From NCBI GenBank assembly GCA_000493965.1, contig AWNV01000098.1, positions 1-8,544 of the forward strand: a DNA stretch of 8,544 nucleotides, in the 5' to 3' direction. The position numbers and the translations under genes were made by a program. This DNA is from Candidatus Aminicenans sakinawicola JGI OTU-1 (GTDB lineage: Bacteria; Acidobacteriota; Aminicenantia; Aminicenantales; Aminicenantaceae). Below are positions 1 through 4,827 of this stretch, one piece after another; position 1 is the first letter of the stretch, and every line of letters starts with the position of its first letter. Below the pieces are notes generated by a model that saw nothing but the letters and a program-made list of their open reading frames with translations, searched no databases and was not told the origin of the DNA.

Positions 1-120
1 TTGCGCAAGCCTATTAATTCTTCCGAACTCAATGTTATCTTAAAAACGATAATGGAAAAAAGTGTGCTCTTCAGGGAGAATGTCGAGTTAAAAGAAAAAC
101 TGAAAAAATTCAAGACATAG
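1..120 (+). CDS. C-terminal end of a receiver-domain signalling protein (partial)
   Basis: Frame 1 is open from the window edge to TAG at 118-120 and gives 39 residues beginning LRKPINSSELNVILKTIMEK. The K-P pair followed by a polar helix is the usual end of a response-regulator receiver domain (the conserved lysine of beta-5, a cis-proline, then alpha-5). After it comes a short charged, coiled-coil-like tail ending KEKLKKFKT. The protein therefore ends with its receiver domain, as in a hybrid histidine kinase with a C-terminal receiver or a stand-alone response regulator; the missing N-terminus decides which. It lies 45 bp upstream of an NtrC-type regulator on the same strand and is probably its upstream operon partner. 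Family-level call only. Confidence 0.6.
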   Translation: MRKPINSSELNVILKTIMEKSVLFRENVELKEKLKKFKT

Positions 121-165
121 AAAAATATTACAAAATAGAGATTTATTTAAGTAAAACTATAAGAT

Positions 166-1629
166 ATGGAATATATGAAGAAAAAGGTCTTAATAGTAGA
201 TGACCAAAAGGATTATCTTAAACTTATAATTAATGAACTCAAATCAGAATTTGATATATGTTATTCTGATTCTCTATCTGGTCTAAAGAATATATTATTG
301 GACAAATTAGATCTTGCTTTACTCGATATCCGGTTAAATAAAAATGATAGTGAAAATACAGATGGTATTGAAATTTTAAAAATTTTACATAATGAAAGCC
401 CGGATATACCTGTAATAATGATGACAGCTTATGGAGATGTTGATATTGCTGTAGAATCAATGAAATTTGGAGCAGTAGATTTTATACAGAAAAATAAGGT
501 AGAGATTGCTGATATAAGAAAAATTATTCAAACTAATTTGGAAAAACATAAGCTAACGAGAAAAATATCTGAATTAGAAAAGAAGCTTCAGCTATTAGAA
601 CCCGGTGAAATAGTGGGTAATAGTGTCTTTATTAAGAATATAAGAAGACTGGTTGATATGGTTGCAAATGATGGATATGTAACCGTTTTACTTCAAGGTG
701 CAACTGGAACAGGAAAAGAATTGGTAGCAAGAGCGATTCATTCTAAAGGAGTTCGTAGCAAAAATCCTTTTGTTGCTTTTTCTATATCAAGCTTAAACAG
801 GAGTTTAGTTGAAAGCGAATTATTTGGGCACGAAAAAGGAGCATTTACTGGAGCTGATAAAAGAAAAATAGGGTATATTGAAAAAGCGAATGGTGGTATT
901 CTCTTTTTGGATGAGATTGGAGAATTGGATCCGGAAGTCCAGATGAAACTTCTCAGATTTCTAGAAAATAAAACCTTTAGACGGCTAGGAAGCACCGATG
1001 ATATTCAAGTAGATTTACAAGTAATAGCAGCTACGAATAAAAATTTAGAGACTGCAGTGAGAGAAAAGAATTTTAGGGATGACTTATATTTCAGATTAAA
1101 AACTTTTCAGATATTTTTACCTGAGCTTAAAGAGAGAAAAGAAGATATCCCTCAACTGGCAAAATATTTTTTAAAACTCTTTCACTTACAGGGTAGGACA
1201 AGAATCACAACTATATCAAATGATGCTATGGAGCTTCTTAAAAGCTACTTATGGCCAGGGAACATACGAGAACTGAAAAGTTGTATAGAAAGGGCTGTTA
1301 TCTACGCTGAATATAATGAACATAAGGAAATTATAGTTGAAGATCTCCCTCTTGATGTAAGGCAAAGAGAAGTAAAAGAGTTAAAAGGTTTGCAGATTGA
1401 AATTCAAGACGGGGGAACTGATATACATAAAGAGCTTAGAAGGCTTGAACTTGCATATATTGAGAAAGCATTGGAAAAAGTAGGAGGCAAGAAAATAGAA
1501 GCTTGGAAGATTCTGGGATATAATGATAGATATGCAATGCAGAGAAGAATCAAGCGGATTATTCAAAGCAACAACAATTTGCTATACGAATTTCCATTAC
1601 TACAAAAGCTTTATAAGAGATGTAGTTAG
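166..1629 (+). CDS. NtrC-family sigma-54-dependent response regulator
   Basis: A complete three-domain bacterial enhancer-binding protein of 487 residues, typical NtrC length. The receiver domain (about 5-125) has the acidic pair D12/D13, phospho-acceptor D54 in LALLDIRL, T87 and K109. The loop after D54 is about five residues longer than usual (RLNKNDSENTDG), and the proline normally following the lysine is N110. The AAA+ domain (about 148-385) has Walker A GATGTGKE at 178-185, the sigma-54 contact loop GAFTGA at 225-230 and Walker B GILFLDE at 244-250. The C-terminus (about 430-475, GGKKIEAWKILGYND) is a Fis-type DNA-binding helix-turn-helix. When phosphorylated it should oligomerise at enhancers and activate sigma-54 promoters. 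ATG 175 (MKKKVLIVDD) is an alternative start; neither has a strong Shine-Dalgarno. The upstream receiver protein is its likely signalling partner; target genes cannot be told. Confidence 0.95.
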   Translation: MEYMKKKVLIVDDQKDYLKLIINELKSEFDICYSDSLSGLKNILLDKLDLALLDIRLNKNDSENTDGIEILKILHNESPDIPVIMMTAYGDVDIAVESMKFGAVDFIQKNKVEIADIRKIIQTNLEKHKLTRKISELEKKLQLLEPGEIVGNSVFIKNIRRLVDMVANDGYVTVLLQGATGTGKELVARAIHSKGVRSKNPFVAFSISSLNRSLVESELFGHEKGAFTGADKRKIGYIEKANGGILFLDEIGELDPEVQMKLLRFLENKTFRRLGSTDDIQVDLQVIAATNKNLETAVREKNFRDDLYFRLKTFQIFLPELKERKEDIPQLAKYFLKLFHLQGRTRITTISNDAMELLKSYLWPGNIRELKSCIERAVIYAEYNEHKEIIVEDLPLDVRQREVKELKGLQIEIQDGGTDIHKELRRLELAYIEKALEKVGGKKIEAWKILGYNDRYAMQRRIKRIIQSNNNLLYEFPLLQKLYKRCS

Positions 1630-1631
1630 AA

Positions 1632-1712
1632 ATGAAGATGATAGTTAATAAAAATCACTTAGTTAAATCATTACAATCAAGGGTAAGTTATACATACGTT
1701 CAGGATATGTGA
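1632..1712 (+). pseudogene. Truncated N-terminal fragment of a third operon gene
   Basis: ATG 1632 lies 2 bp after the stop of the response regulator and opens 26 codons beginning MKMIVNKNHLVKSLQSRVSY, ending at TGA 1710-1712. That TGA is the start of the insertion-sequence tip (TGAAGTGGACC), so the reading frame seems to be a real gene start cut off by the element. The tight spacing to the upstream gene suggests the same transcript. ATG 1638 is an alternative start. No continuation is found on the far side of the mobile stack, where minus-strand genes begin, so the rest was deleted or moved. Product unknown; too short to classify. Confidence 0.4.
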
Positions 1713-2076
1713 AGTGGACCAAAAAAACTGTGGAATTCCCCCGAAAAAATGGACACCCTAAAAAGTTTGAGTTGCATCTTGATAATACTCAAAAGGGTTT
1801 TTTTGATTCAAGTCTGAATGTTTTCTCTGTCGATTGTAAAAGATTTCAATATACCTAAAGATGTCCCGACGGGCTTGATCTTTGCTGTGAAAAGTCATTA
1901 GGTGAACAAATTCTTTCTTTAACGAGCTGAAGAACGACTCCATCATGGCATTATTAAAACAGTTCCCTTCATTACTCATGCTCTGATGAATATGCCACGC
2001 TTTTAATATCTTTTTCACTTTGTGACTGGCATATTGACTCCCGCGATCAGCATGGAAAATGAGTCCTGGTGGAAAG
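1710..2076 (-). mobile_element. Remnant of an IS3-family element (3' part)
   Basis: The segment starts with a typical IS3-like tip, TGAAGTGGACC with a following A run, and a related TGGACACCC motif at 1750-1758. It continues directly into the C-terminal third of a minus-strand DDE transposase. The other end is missing: the coding sequence loses similarity at about 2071-2076, where an unrelated array of 24-bp repeats begins. No orfA and no second inverted repeat are present, so the element is a dead fragment. Confidence 0.75.
1758..2076 (-). pseudogene. IS3-family transposase, C-terminal fragment
   Basis: The recognisable part begins PPGLIFHADRGSQYAS and ends NPFEYYQDATQTF. It holds the second catalytic aspartate (in HADRGSQ) and the catalytic glutamate (in NNAMMESFF), with exactly 35 residues between them, the D(35)E spacing of IS3-family integrase-fold transposases. 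The ending IFYNRQRKHSDLNQKNPFEYY is also characteristic. The first aspartate and the N-terminal two thirds are absent. The frame stays open further upstream to 2165, but that part is a repetitive peptide (CLPL units) read from the 24-bp array, whose period is a multiple of three; it is not transposase sequence. Inactive. Confidence 0.85.
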
Positions 2077-2172
2077 GGTAAACTGAAATACACACCCAAT
2101 GGTAAACAGAAATACATAGGTAATGGTAAGCAGAAGTGCACTATTAAAGGTAAACAGAAATACACTATTCAG
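2077..2172 (+). repeat. Four tandem 24-bp repeats
   Basis: Units start at 2077, 2101, 2125 and 2149, each beginning with a form of GGTAAACAGAAATACAC followed by a more variable 7-bp tail. Unit 3 is the most diverged (GGTAAGCAGAAGTGCAC). A degenerate further start (AGTGAACA) follows at 2173. The exact 24-bp period, a little over two helical turns, and the conserved core suggest protein-binding sites placed in register along one face of the DNA. Best explanation: transposase-binding sites in an IS21-type terminus. Confidence 0.85.
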
Positions 2173-2236
2173 AGTGAACATAATTCTTTTTTTTGGGAAG
2201 CTCCTCTAGGGTTTAAAAAACTTTAAAGGAGAGGAA

Positions 2237-2297
2237 ATGACATAAGAAAAAATGTACAAACAGATTCAAGATTTAAATCTTAAGAGGTTCAATGAAG
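2237..2297 (+). pseudogene. Broken start of an IstA-like transposase
   Basis: ATG 2237 follows a good Shine-Dalgarno (GGAG at 2228-2231) but reads ATG ACA TAA. The same frame resumes after the stop at ATG 2252 and gives MYKQIQDLNLKRFN, which resembles the opening helix of IstA proteins just before their helix-turn-helix. If the TAA at 2243-2245 was once a sense codon (for example CAA), the original would have been one continuous start. The frame then runs into the tip of the downstream IS3 element at about 2298. A remnant of about 20 codons; the family assignment is tentative. Confidence 0.35.
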
Positions 2298-2311
2298 TGG
2301 TCTAATTGTCA

Positions 2312-2348
2312 AGACCAAAATTGAATCTTTTTTTAGGTGTATTTCCTT
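2312..2348 (+). repeat. IS3 element inverted repeat, copy next to orfB end
   Basis: Begins AGACCAAAATTGAATC and matches the reverse complement of 3501-3537 at 27 of 37 positions without gaps, strongest at the first 9 and last 17 positions. The match defines the element as a unit with both ends. Confidence 0.75.
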
Positions 2349-2350
2349 GA

Positions 2351-3172
2351 TCATGCTATAGCCATTTGCATCTGACGATAAGCCTCGAAAGGTGTATCGT
2401 ATTCCCCTAAGGATTGATGCAACCTATCTTGATTATATTTTCGAATAAATTCCCCGATGCTTGCTCTACATTCCGCTATCGTCTCATAGGATTTGGTATG
2501 AACTTCCTCATACTTGAGGGTTCTCCAGAACCGTTCTATAAAGATATTGTCGATCACACGCCCTTTGCCATCCATGCTGATCTTGATCTTTTCTTCCTTG
2601 AGGATTGAAGTAAAATCACCACTTGTAAACTGTGAACCCTGGTCCGTGTTGAAATACTCCGGGGTTCCTCTTTCCAGAGCCTCTTTTAAAGCCTCATAGC
2701 AGAAATCCGTCTCCAGAGTGTTGGAGATCCGCCAGGAGATGATATAACGGCTGTATATATCCATCACGGCCATAAGATAGACAAAACCATGCTTCAGCCG
2801 AATGTAAGTTATATCAGCTGCCCAAGCGATGTCAGGCCTGTCTATTTCAACATCACGGAGAAGATAAGGATATATCTGATGCTCCTTGTCAGGAAAACTC
2901 AATCTTTTCCTGGGATAAATCGCCTCTACTCCAAGAATCCGCATCAGGCTCCGGGCTTTGTGTCGGCCGACTTTATGTCCCCGGCGCTTCAACTCCCGGC
3001 TCATCCGACGACTTCCATAAAAGGGGAAATCCAGGTAGATCTTATCCATTTCATCAAGAATCCTCTGATCTTCCTCACTCAACCCGATCCGTTCATAATA
3101 GAGAGAAGACCGGTTGAAAGAGAGAATCTCGCACTGCCTCCGGATGCTCAATTGCTGGTTGTCCTTTTCCAC
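2351..3172 (-). CDS. IS3-family transposase OrfB (DDE integrase core)
   Basis: The 273-residue frame encodes the catalytic half of the transposase. An N-terminal helical part (RRQCEILSFNRSSLYY, about 11-26, and an HTH_21-like segment to about 90) precedes the integrase-type RNase H fold. D120 (WAADITYI), D177 (NTDQGSQFT) and E213 (DNIFIERFWR) form the DDE triad, with 35 residues between D177 and E213. The C-terminus RKYNQDRLHQSLGEYDTPFEAY is typical of IS3 OrfB. It is normally made only as a fusion with OrfA by -1 frameshifting: the frame is open upstream of this ATG through VQANPEPVKRKFVEK to the A9 run. No damaging mutation is visible, so the element may be active. Confidence 0.95.
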   Translation of the reverse strand: MEKDNQQLSIRRQCEILSFNRSSLYYERIGLSEEDQRILDEMDKIYLDFPFYGSRRMSRELKRRGHKVGRHKARSLMRILGVEAIYPRKRLSFPDKEHQIYPYLLRDVEIDRPDIAWAADITYIRLKHGFVYLMAVMDIYSRYIISWRISNTLETDFCYEALKEALERGTPEYFNTDQGSQFTSGDFTSILKEEKIKISMDGKGRVIDNIFIERFWRTLKYEEVHTKSYETIAECRASIGEFIRKYNQDRLHQSLGEYDTPFEAYRQMQMAIA

Positions 3173-3183
3173 AAACTTCCTCT

Positions 3184-3477
3184 TTACAGGCTCTGGATTT
3201 GCTTGTACTTTTTTTTTAGAAACTCAAGCTCGATGTTCTGCTTTCCGATCTTCTTGTACAGTTCTTCGGTAAGTTTCTCCTTCTCTTCCAGCTCAGGATC
3301 TTTCTTCCTGGAAAAAACACCGGCCACGTTCTCCAATAGATGCTTTTTCCATTTCGTGATCTGATTGGGGTGAACCTCAAAATGACTCGCAATCTCCGAG
3401 AGAGTCTTCTCTCCCTTGATCGCTTCCAGGGCTACTCTTGCTTTAAATTGGTCGTCGTAAGTCTTTCTTTTTCTCAA
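3184..3477 (-). CDS. IS3-family transposase OrfA (HTH DNA-binding)
   Basis: A 97-residue OrfA starting at TTG 3475-3477, chosen because GGAGGT (complement of 3483-3488) lies 5-6 bases upstream and because MRKRKTYDDQFKARVALEAI is the normal OrfA beginning. The N-terminal helix-turn-helix (about 8-50, SEIASHFEVHPNQITKWKKH) binds the element ends. A leucine-zipper-like coiled coil (about 63-92, ELEEKEKLTEELYKKIGKQN) mediates multimerisation. The C-terminus LEFLKKKYKQIQSL crosses the slippery A9 tract, where ribosomes shift to OrfB. Without frameshifting the product ends at TAA 3184-3186 and would act as a regulator of transposition. Confidence 0.93.
   Translation of the reverse strand: MRKRKTYDDQFKARVALEAIKGEKTLSEIASHFEVHPNQITKWKKHLLENVAGVFSRKKDPELEEKEKLTEELYKKIGKQNIELEFLKKKYKQIQSL
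3209..3217 (-). promoter_or_regulatory. Programmed -1 frameshift slippery site (A9)
   Basis: On the minus strand a run of nine A followed by G reads CTA AAA AAA AAG in the OrfA frame. It contains A AAA AAG, the classic IS3 slippery heptamer. Slipping back one base gives AAA AAA GTA CAA in the OrfB frame, which is open into OrfB without a stop. This explains the otherwise missing fusion transposase. Confidence 0.85.
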
Positions 3478-3500
3478 TAGTGACCTCCATATTATATTGT

Positions 3501-3537
3501 AAGGAGATACACCTTAAATTACGACCTTTTTTGGTCT
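3501..3537 (-). repeat. IS3 element inverted repeat, copy upstream of orfA
   Basis: The reverse complement begins AGACCAAAAAAGGTCG and pairs with 2312-2348 (27 of 37 identical, ungapped). It lies just upstream of the orfA Shine-Dalgarno, so the orfA promoter would be in or at this end. Confidence 0.75.
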
Positions 3538-3552
3538 GAATCGCCTGAACCA

Positions 3553-3996
3553 TTATACAACATTAGCTTTAAATTTCATTTCTTTTTTCAAATAGTCTAT
3601 TTTAATTTCGAAAAGATCAAAAAAACCTTCACGACCCAAAACTGGACATACGATATTGGCAAATGTAAAACATATATAGGAATCAAATTTCCATCCACCA
3701 ACACCCAAAACTATATCATGAAGATACGTATCAAATGATTGTCCACCTATTCCCTGTATTTTTTCTATTCTATCATTTTCAACGGTTAGTCCTATTGCTT
3801 GACCAAACAATCCAGGGAAAATAGACACGCCTGCCCCAGAATCTATCAAGGCTTTAAGATCAATATAATTTTCTTCATCGGCCTTGTTAAACAAACGGAT
3901 GGAAATGTAAGGCTTAAAGATACTTTTTCTCTCTGGAAAAGCAGCGGATGGAGATGCTGTTATTTTAACGAATTCTTCTTTAAAGGTAGGGAGCAT
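3553..3996 (-). CDS. Retropepsin-like aspartic protease
   Basis: A 147-residue soluble protein with one aspartic-protease half-domain. The catalytic triplet is in ALIDSGAGVSIFP (about residues 48-60; D-S-G in place of the commoner D-T-G). A flap-like IQGIGGQSF follows at about 81-89, and CPVLGREGFFDLFEIKID at about 115-132 matches the hydrophobic-G-R/hydrophobic segment that closes retropepsin folds. Such single-domain enzymes work as homodimers, each giving one aspartate. No signal peptide is seen, so it should be cytoplasmic. Its ATG overlaps the end of the upstream 70-residue gene by 17 bp, implying translational coupling. Its stop codon abuts the end of the IS3 element; the reading frame seems intact but its native transcription terminator may have been displaced. 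Substrate unknown. Confidence 0.75.
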   Translation of the reverse strand: MLPTFKEEFVKITASPSAAFPERKSIFKPYISIRLFNKADEENYIDLKALIDSGAGVSIFPGLFGQAIGLTVENDRIEKIQGIGGQSFDTYLHDIVLGVGGWKFDSYICFTFANIVCPVLGREGFFDLFEIKIDYLKKEMKFKANVV

Positions 3997-4192
3997 AACT
4001 CATTCTAAAGTCAGGAACCTTCATAAATTCAAATTCCCTATAATCTTTGCCTTTCAGTTTTTCAAAAAGTTGTTTTAAAGTTTTTCCAGCCTCAATTACT
4101 TTTTCACCATCTTTTGATAAAGCTACCCACATATTATCATAGGGCCTTAGAATTTCAGAAAGATCATTATTTTTTTTTAGCTGTTTTGCCAT
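3980..4192 (-). CDS. Small DUF5678-like protein paired with the protease
   Basis: A 70-residue protein beginning MAKQLKKNNDLSEILRPYDN. The middle segment NMWVALSKDGEKVIEAGKTLKQLFEKLKGK and the ending EFEFMKVPDFRMSYAPYL follow the pattern I associate with DUF5678-type proteins (a W-V-A strand, a charged turn, a helix, then a VP motif). These are often found next to retropepsin-like proteases, as here. GAGAGAG in the leader acts as Shine-Dalgarno and a strong promoter lies just upstream. The last 17 bp overlap the protease gene. It could be a substrate, inhibitor or chaperone of the protease; this is a guess from pairing, as no function is known to me. Confidence 0.7.
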   Translation of the reverse strand: MAKQLKKNNDLSEILRPYDNMWVALSKDGEKVIEAGKTLKQLFEKLKGKDYREFEFMKVPDFRMSYAPYL

Positions 4193-4224
4193 TCGGAAAT
4201 CTCTCTCGACAAAATTACTTTAAA

Positions 4225-4253
4225 TTTATAATACTCTAGGAGATATTTGTCAA
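4225..4253 (-). promoter_or_regulatory. Sigma-70-type promoter for the DUF5678/protease operon
   Basis: On the minus strand TTGACA (complement of 4248-4253), a 17-bp spacer and TATAAA (complement of 4225-4230) form a near-consensus promoter. Transcription would start near 4217, leaving a leader of about 25 nt with a GAGAGAG ribosome site before ATG 4190-4192. Confidence 0.8.
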
Positions 4254-4375
4254 ATTCTTTGTTCTCTACATGTTAATACGATTTTCCCTTAATTTTGGTT
4301 GCAATTAAAAAAAAATGCATGTTTTACATATCTCATCTGGTCAAGGTATTAGGGGGCGTAGCATTTTATCCATAA

Positions 4376-4552
4376 TCAATATCTCGGAGATGCAGAAGTA
4401 TCATTATAAAAATAGAATCGACCTTCTATAGTTCTTCTGTATTGATCGTGTGATATTTCGAATACACGAAGAGCTTTTCTTATTTTTGGATTTTCTTTCA
4501 AAAAATCTTTCATTCGATCTTCTATCTTATTAGATTCTTTTTTTCTATCCAT
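4376..4552 (-). CDS. Small conserved-looking hypothetical protein (58 aa)
   Basis: ATG at 4550-4552 opens 58 codons to TGA at 4376-4378. The product starts MDRKKESNKIEDRMKDFLKE, then has NPKIRKALRVFEISHDQYRR and ends YFYNDTSASPRY. The amphipathic central part (a helix, a V-F-x-I-S turn, then another helix with QY) has the composition of a real small helical protein and resembles short uncharacterised proteins with an 'NPK...AL..F.IS..QY' pattern, though I cannot name a family. No Shine-Dalgarno precedes the ATG. A perfect TATAAT on the same strand (complement of 4562-4567) ends only 9 bp upstream, so the mRNA may be nearly leaderless. It faces the same way as the DUF5678/protease operon, which has its own promoter. 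Confidence 0.55.
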   Translation of the reverse strand: MDRKKESNKIEDRMKDFLKENPKIRKALRVFEISHDQYRRTIEGRFYFYNDTSASPRY

Positions 4553-4561
4553 ATCGTTAGT

Positions 4562-4590
4562 ATTATAACAAATTATTATTAGCTATCCAA
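4562..4590 (-). promoter_or_regulatory. Possible promoter of the 58-residue gene
   Basis: Minus-strand TTGGAT (complement of 4585-4590), 17-bp spacer, TATAAT (complement of 4562-4567). The -10 is perfect and the -35 is weak. The expected start of transcription falls within a few bases of the ATG at 4552, which would explain the absence of a ribosome-binding site. Confidence 0.45.
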
Positions 4591-4593
4591 TCC

Positions 4594-4623
4594 TAAGAAT
4601 TTCTTACTTAAGAATTTCTCACT
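4594..4623 (+). repeat. Tandem 15-bp repeat in the intergenic region
   Basis: TAAGAATTTCTTACT is followed directly by TAAGAATTTCTCACT (14 of 15 identical). Each contains a short palindrome-like AGAAATTCT or AGAATTTCT. It sits in the AT-rich space between two divergent genes (58-residue gene on the minus strand, nuclease on the plus strand), so a regulatory role is possible but unproven. Confidence 0.6.
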
Positions 4624-4734
4624 AATTAACTAACAATAAGTCTACATAATTATTAGACGCAATATTTTTTATATTTTCTCATTTTAAATCTTTAAATTTC
4701 ATAATAAAACGCCTTCTTTCCTGCGGATTATTAA

Positions 4735-4764
4735 TTGACAGTATATGTTTGTTCTATGTATTAT
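4735..4764 (+). promoter_or_regulatory. Promoter of the nuclease gene
   Basis: TTGACA at 4735-4740, 18-bp spacer, TATTAT at 4759-4764. The expected transcript starts near 4771 and contains a 9-codon frame at 4798 before the nuclease start at 4820. Confidence 0.7.
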
Positions 4765-4797
4765 TTTAAATACAGCAGCTCAGAGGGTGGAAAATTG

Positions 4798-4827
4798 ATG
4801 AAATTTGGAGAAAATTATTATGAATAA
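4798..4827 (+). CDS. Possible 9-codon upstream frame overlapping the nuclease start
   Basis: ATG 4798 reads MKFGENYYE and stops at TAA 4825-4827, 8 bp inside the nuclease gene in another frame. It has its own purine-rich ribosome site (GAGGGTGG at 4783-4790). Stop and restart codons overlap closely, so translation of this frame could control or couple to that of the nuclease. It may also be chance in an AT-rich leader. Confidence 0.3.
   Translation: MKFGENYYE

Larger units (their letters stand above)
2071..2297 (+). mobile_element. Probable IS21-family end fragment (tandem sites plus broken istA start)
   Basis: This stretch sits between two IS3-type elements and belongs to neither. It has four tandem 24-bp units, then a spacer, a strong Shine-Dalgarno (AAGGAGAGG at 2226-2234) and an interrupted reading frame starting like an IstA transposase. 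IS21-family elements are known to carry multiple repeated transposase-binding sites at their ends just outside istA, and this order matches. The other end, istB and most of istA are missing. The family assignment is an inference from layout and a very short peptide, and the outer limits are approximate. Confidence 0.45.
2298..3552 (-). mobile_element. Complete IS3-family insertion sequence (orfA/orfB)
   Basis: An apparently intact element of about 1.25 kb on the minus strand with both reading frames, a frameshift site and terminal inverted repeats. The clearest repeats are 37 bp: 2312-2348 against the reverse complement of 3501-3537, with 27 of 37 positions identical. They begin AGACCAAAA and end with GGTGTA(T/C)TTCCTT-like sequence next to the genes. 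The outer tips are less certain: TGGT at 2298 and its complement ACCA at 3549-3552 would fit a TG...CA-type element. I see no clear 3-4 bp target duplication. The right tip falls at or within a few bases of the stop codon of the neighbouring protease gene. Confidence 0.85.

Noticed and set aside
2077..2165. N-terminal CLPL-repeat peptide of the minus-strand transposase frame
   Set aside because: It is an artefact of translating the 24-bp DNA repeats, whose period is a multiple of three; it is not part of the transposase or a real repeat protein.
2077..2172. CRISPR array
   Set aside because: Units are directly abutting 24-bp tandem repeats without unique spacers, and no cas genes are present.
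2789..3364. 191-codon plus-strand frame across the IS3 element
   Set aside because: It is antisense to the clearly homologous orfA/orfB transposase genes.
4640..4658. Hairpin GTCTA...TAGAC followed by a T-rich stretch, as a terminator
   Set aside because: The stem is only 5 bp plus an AT inner part, and no plus-strand gene lies upstream to be terminated.
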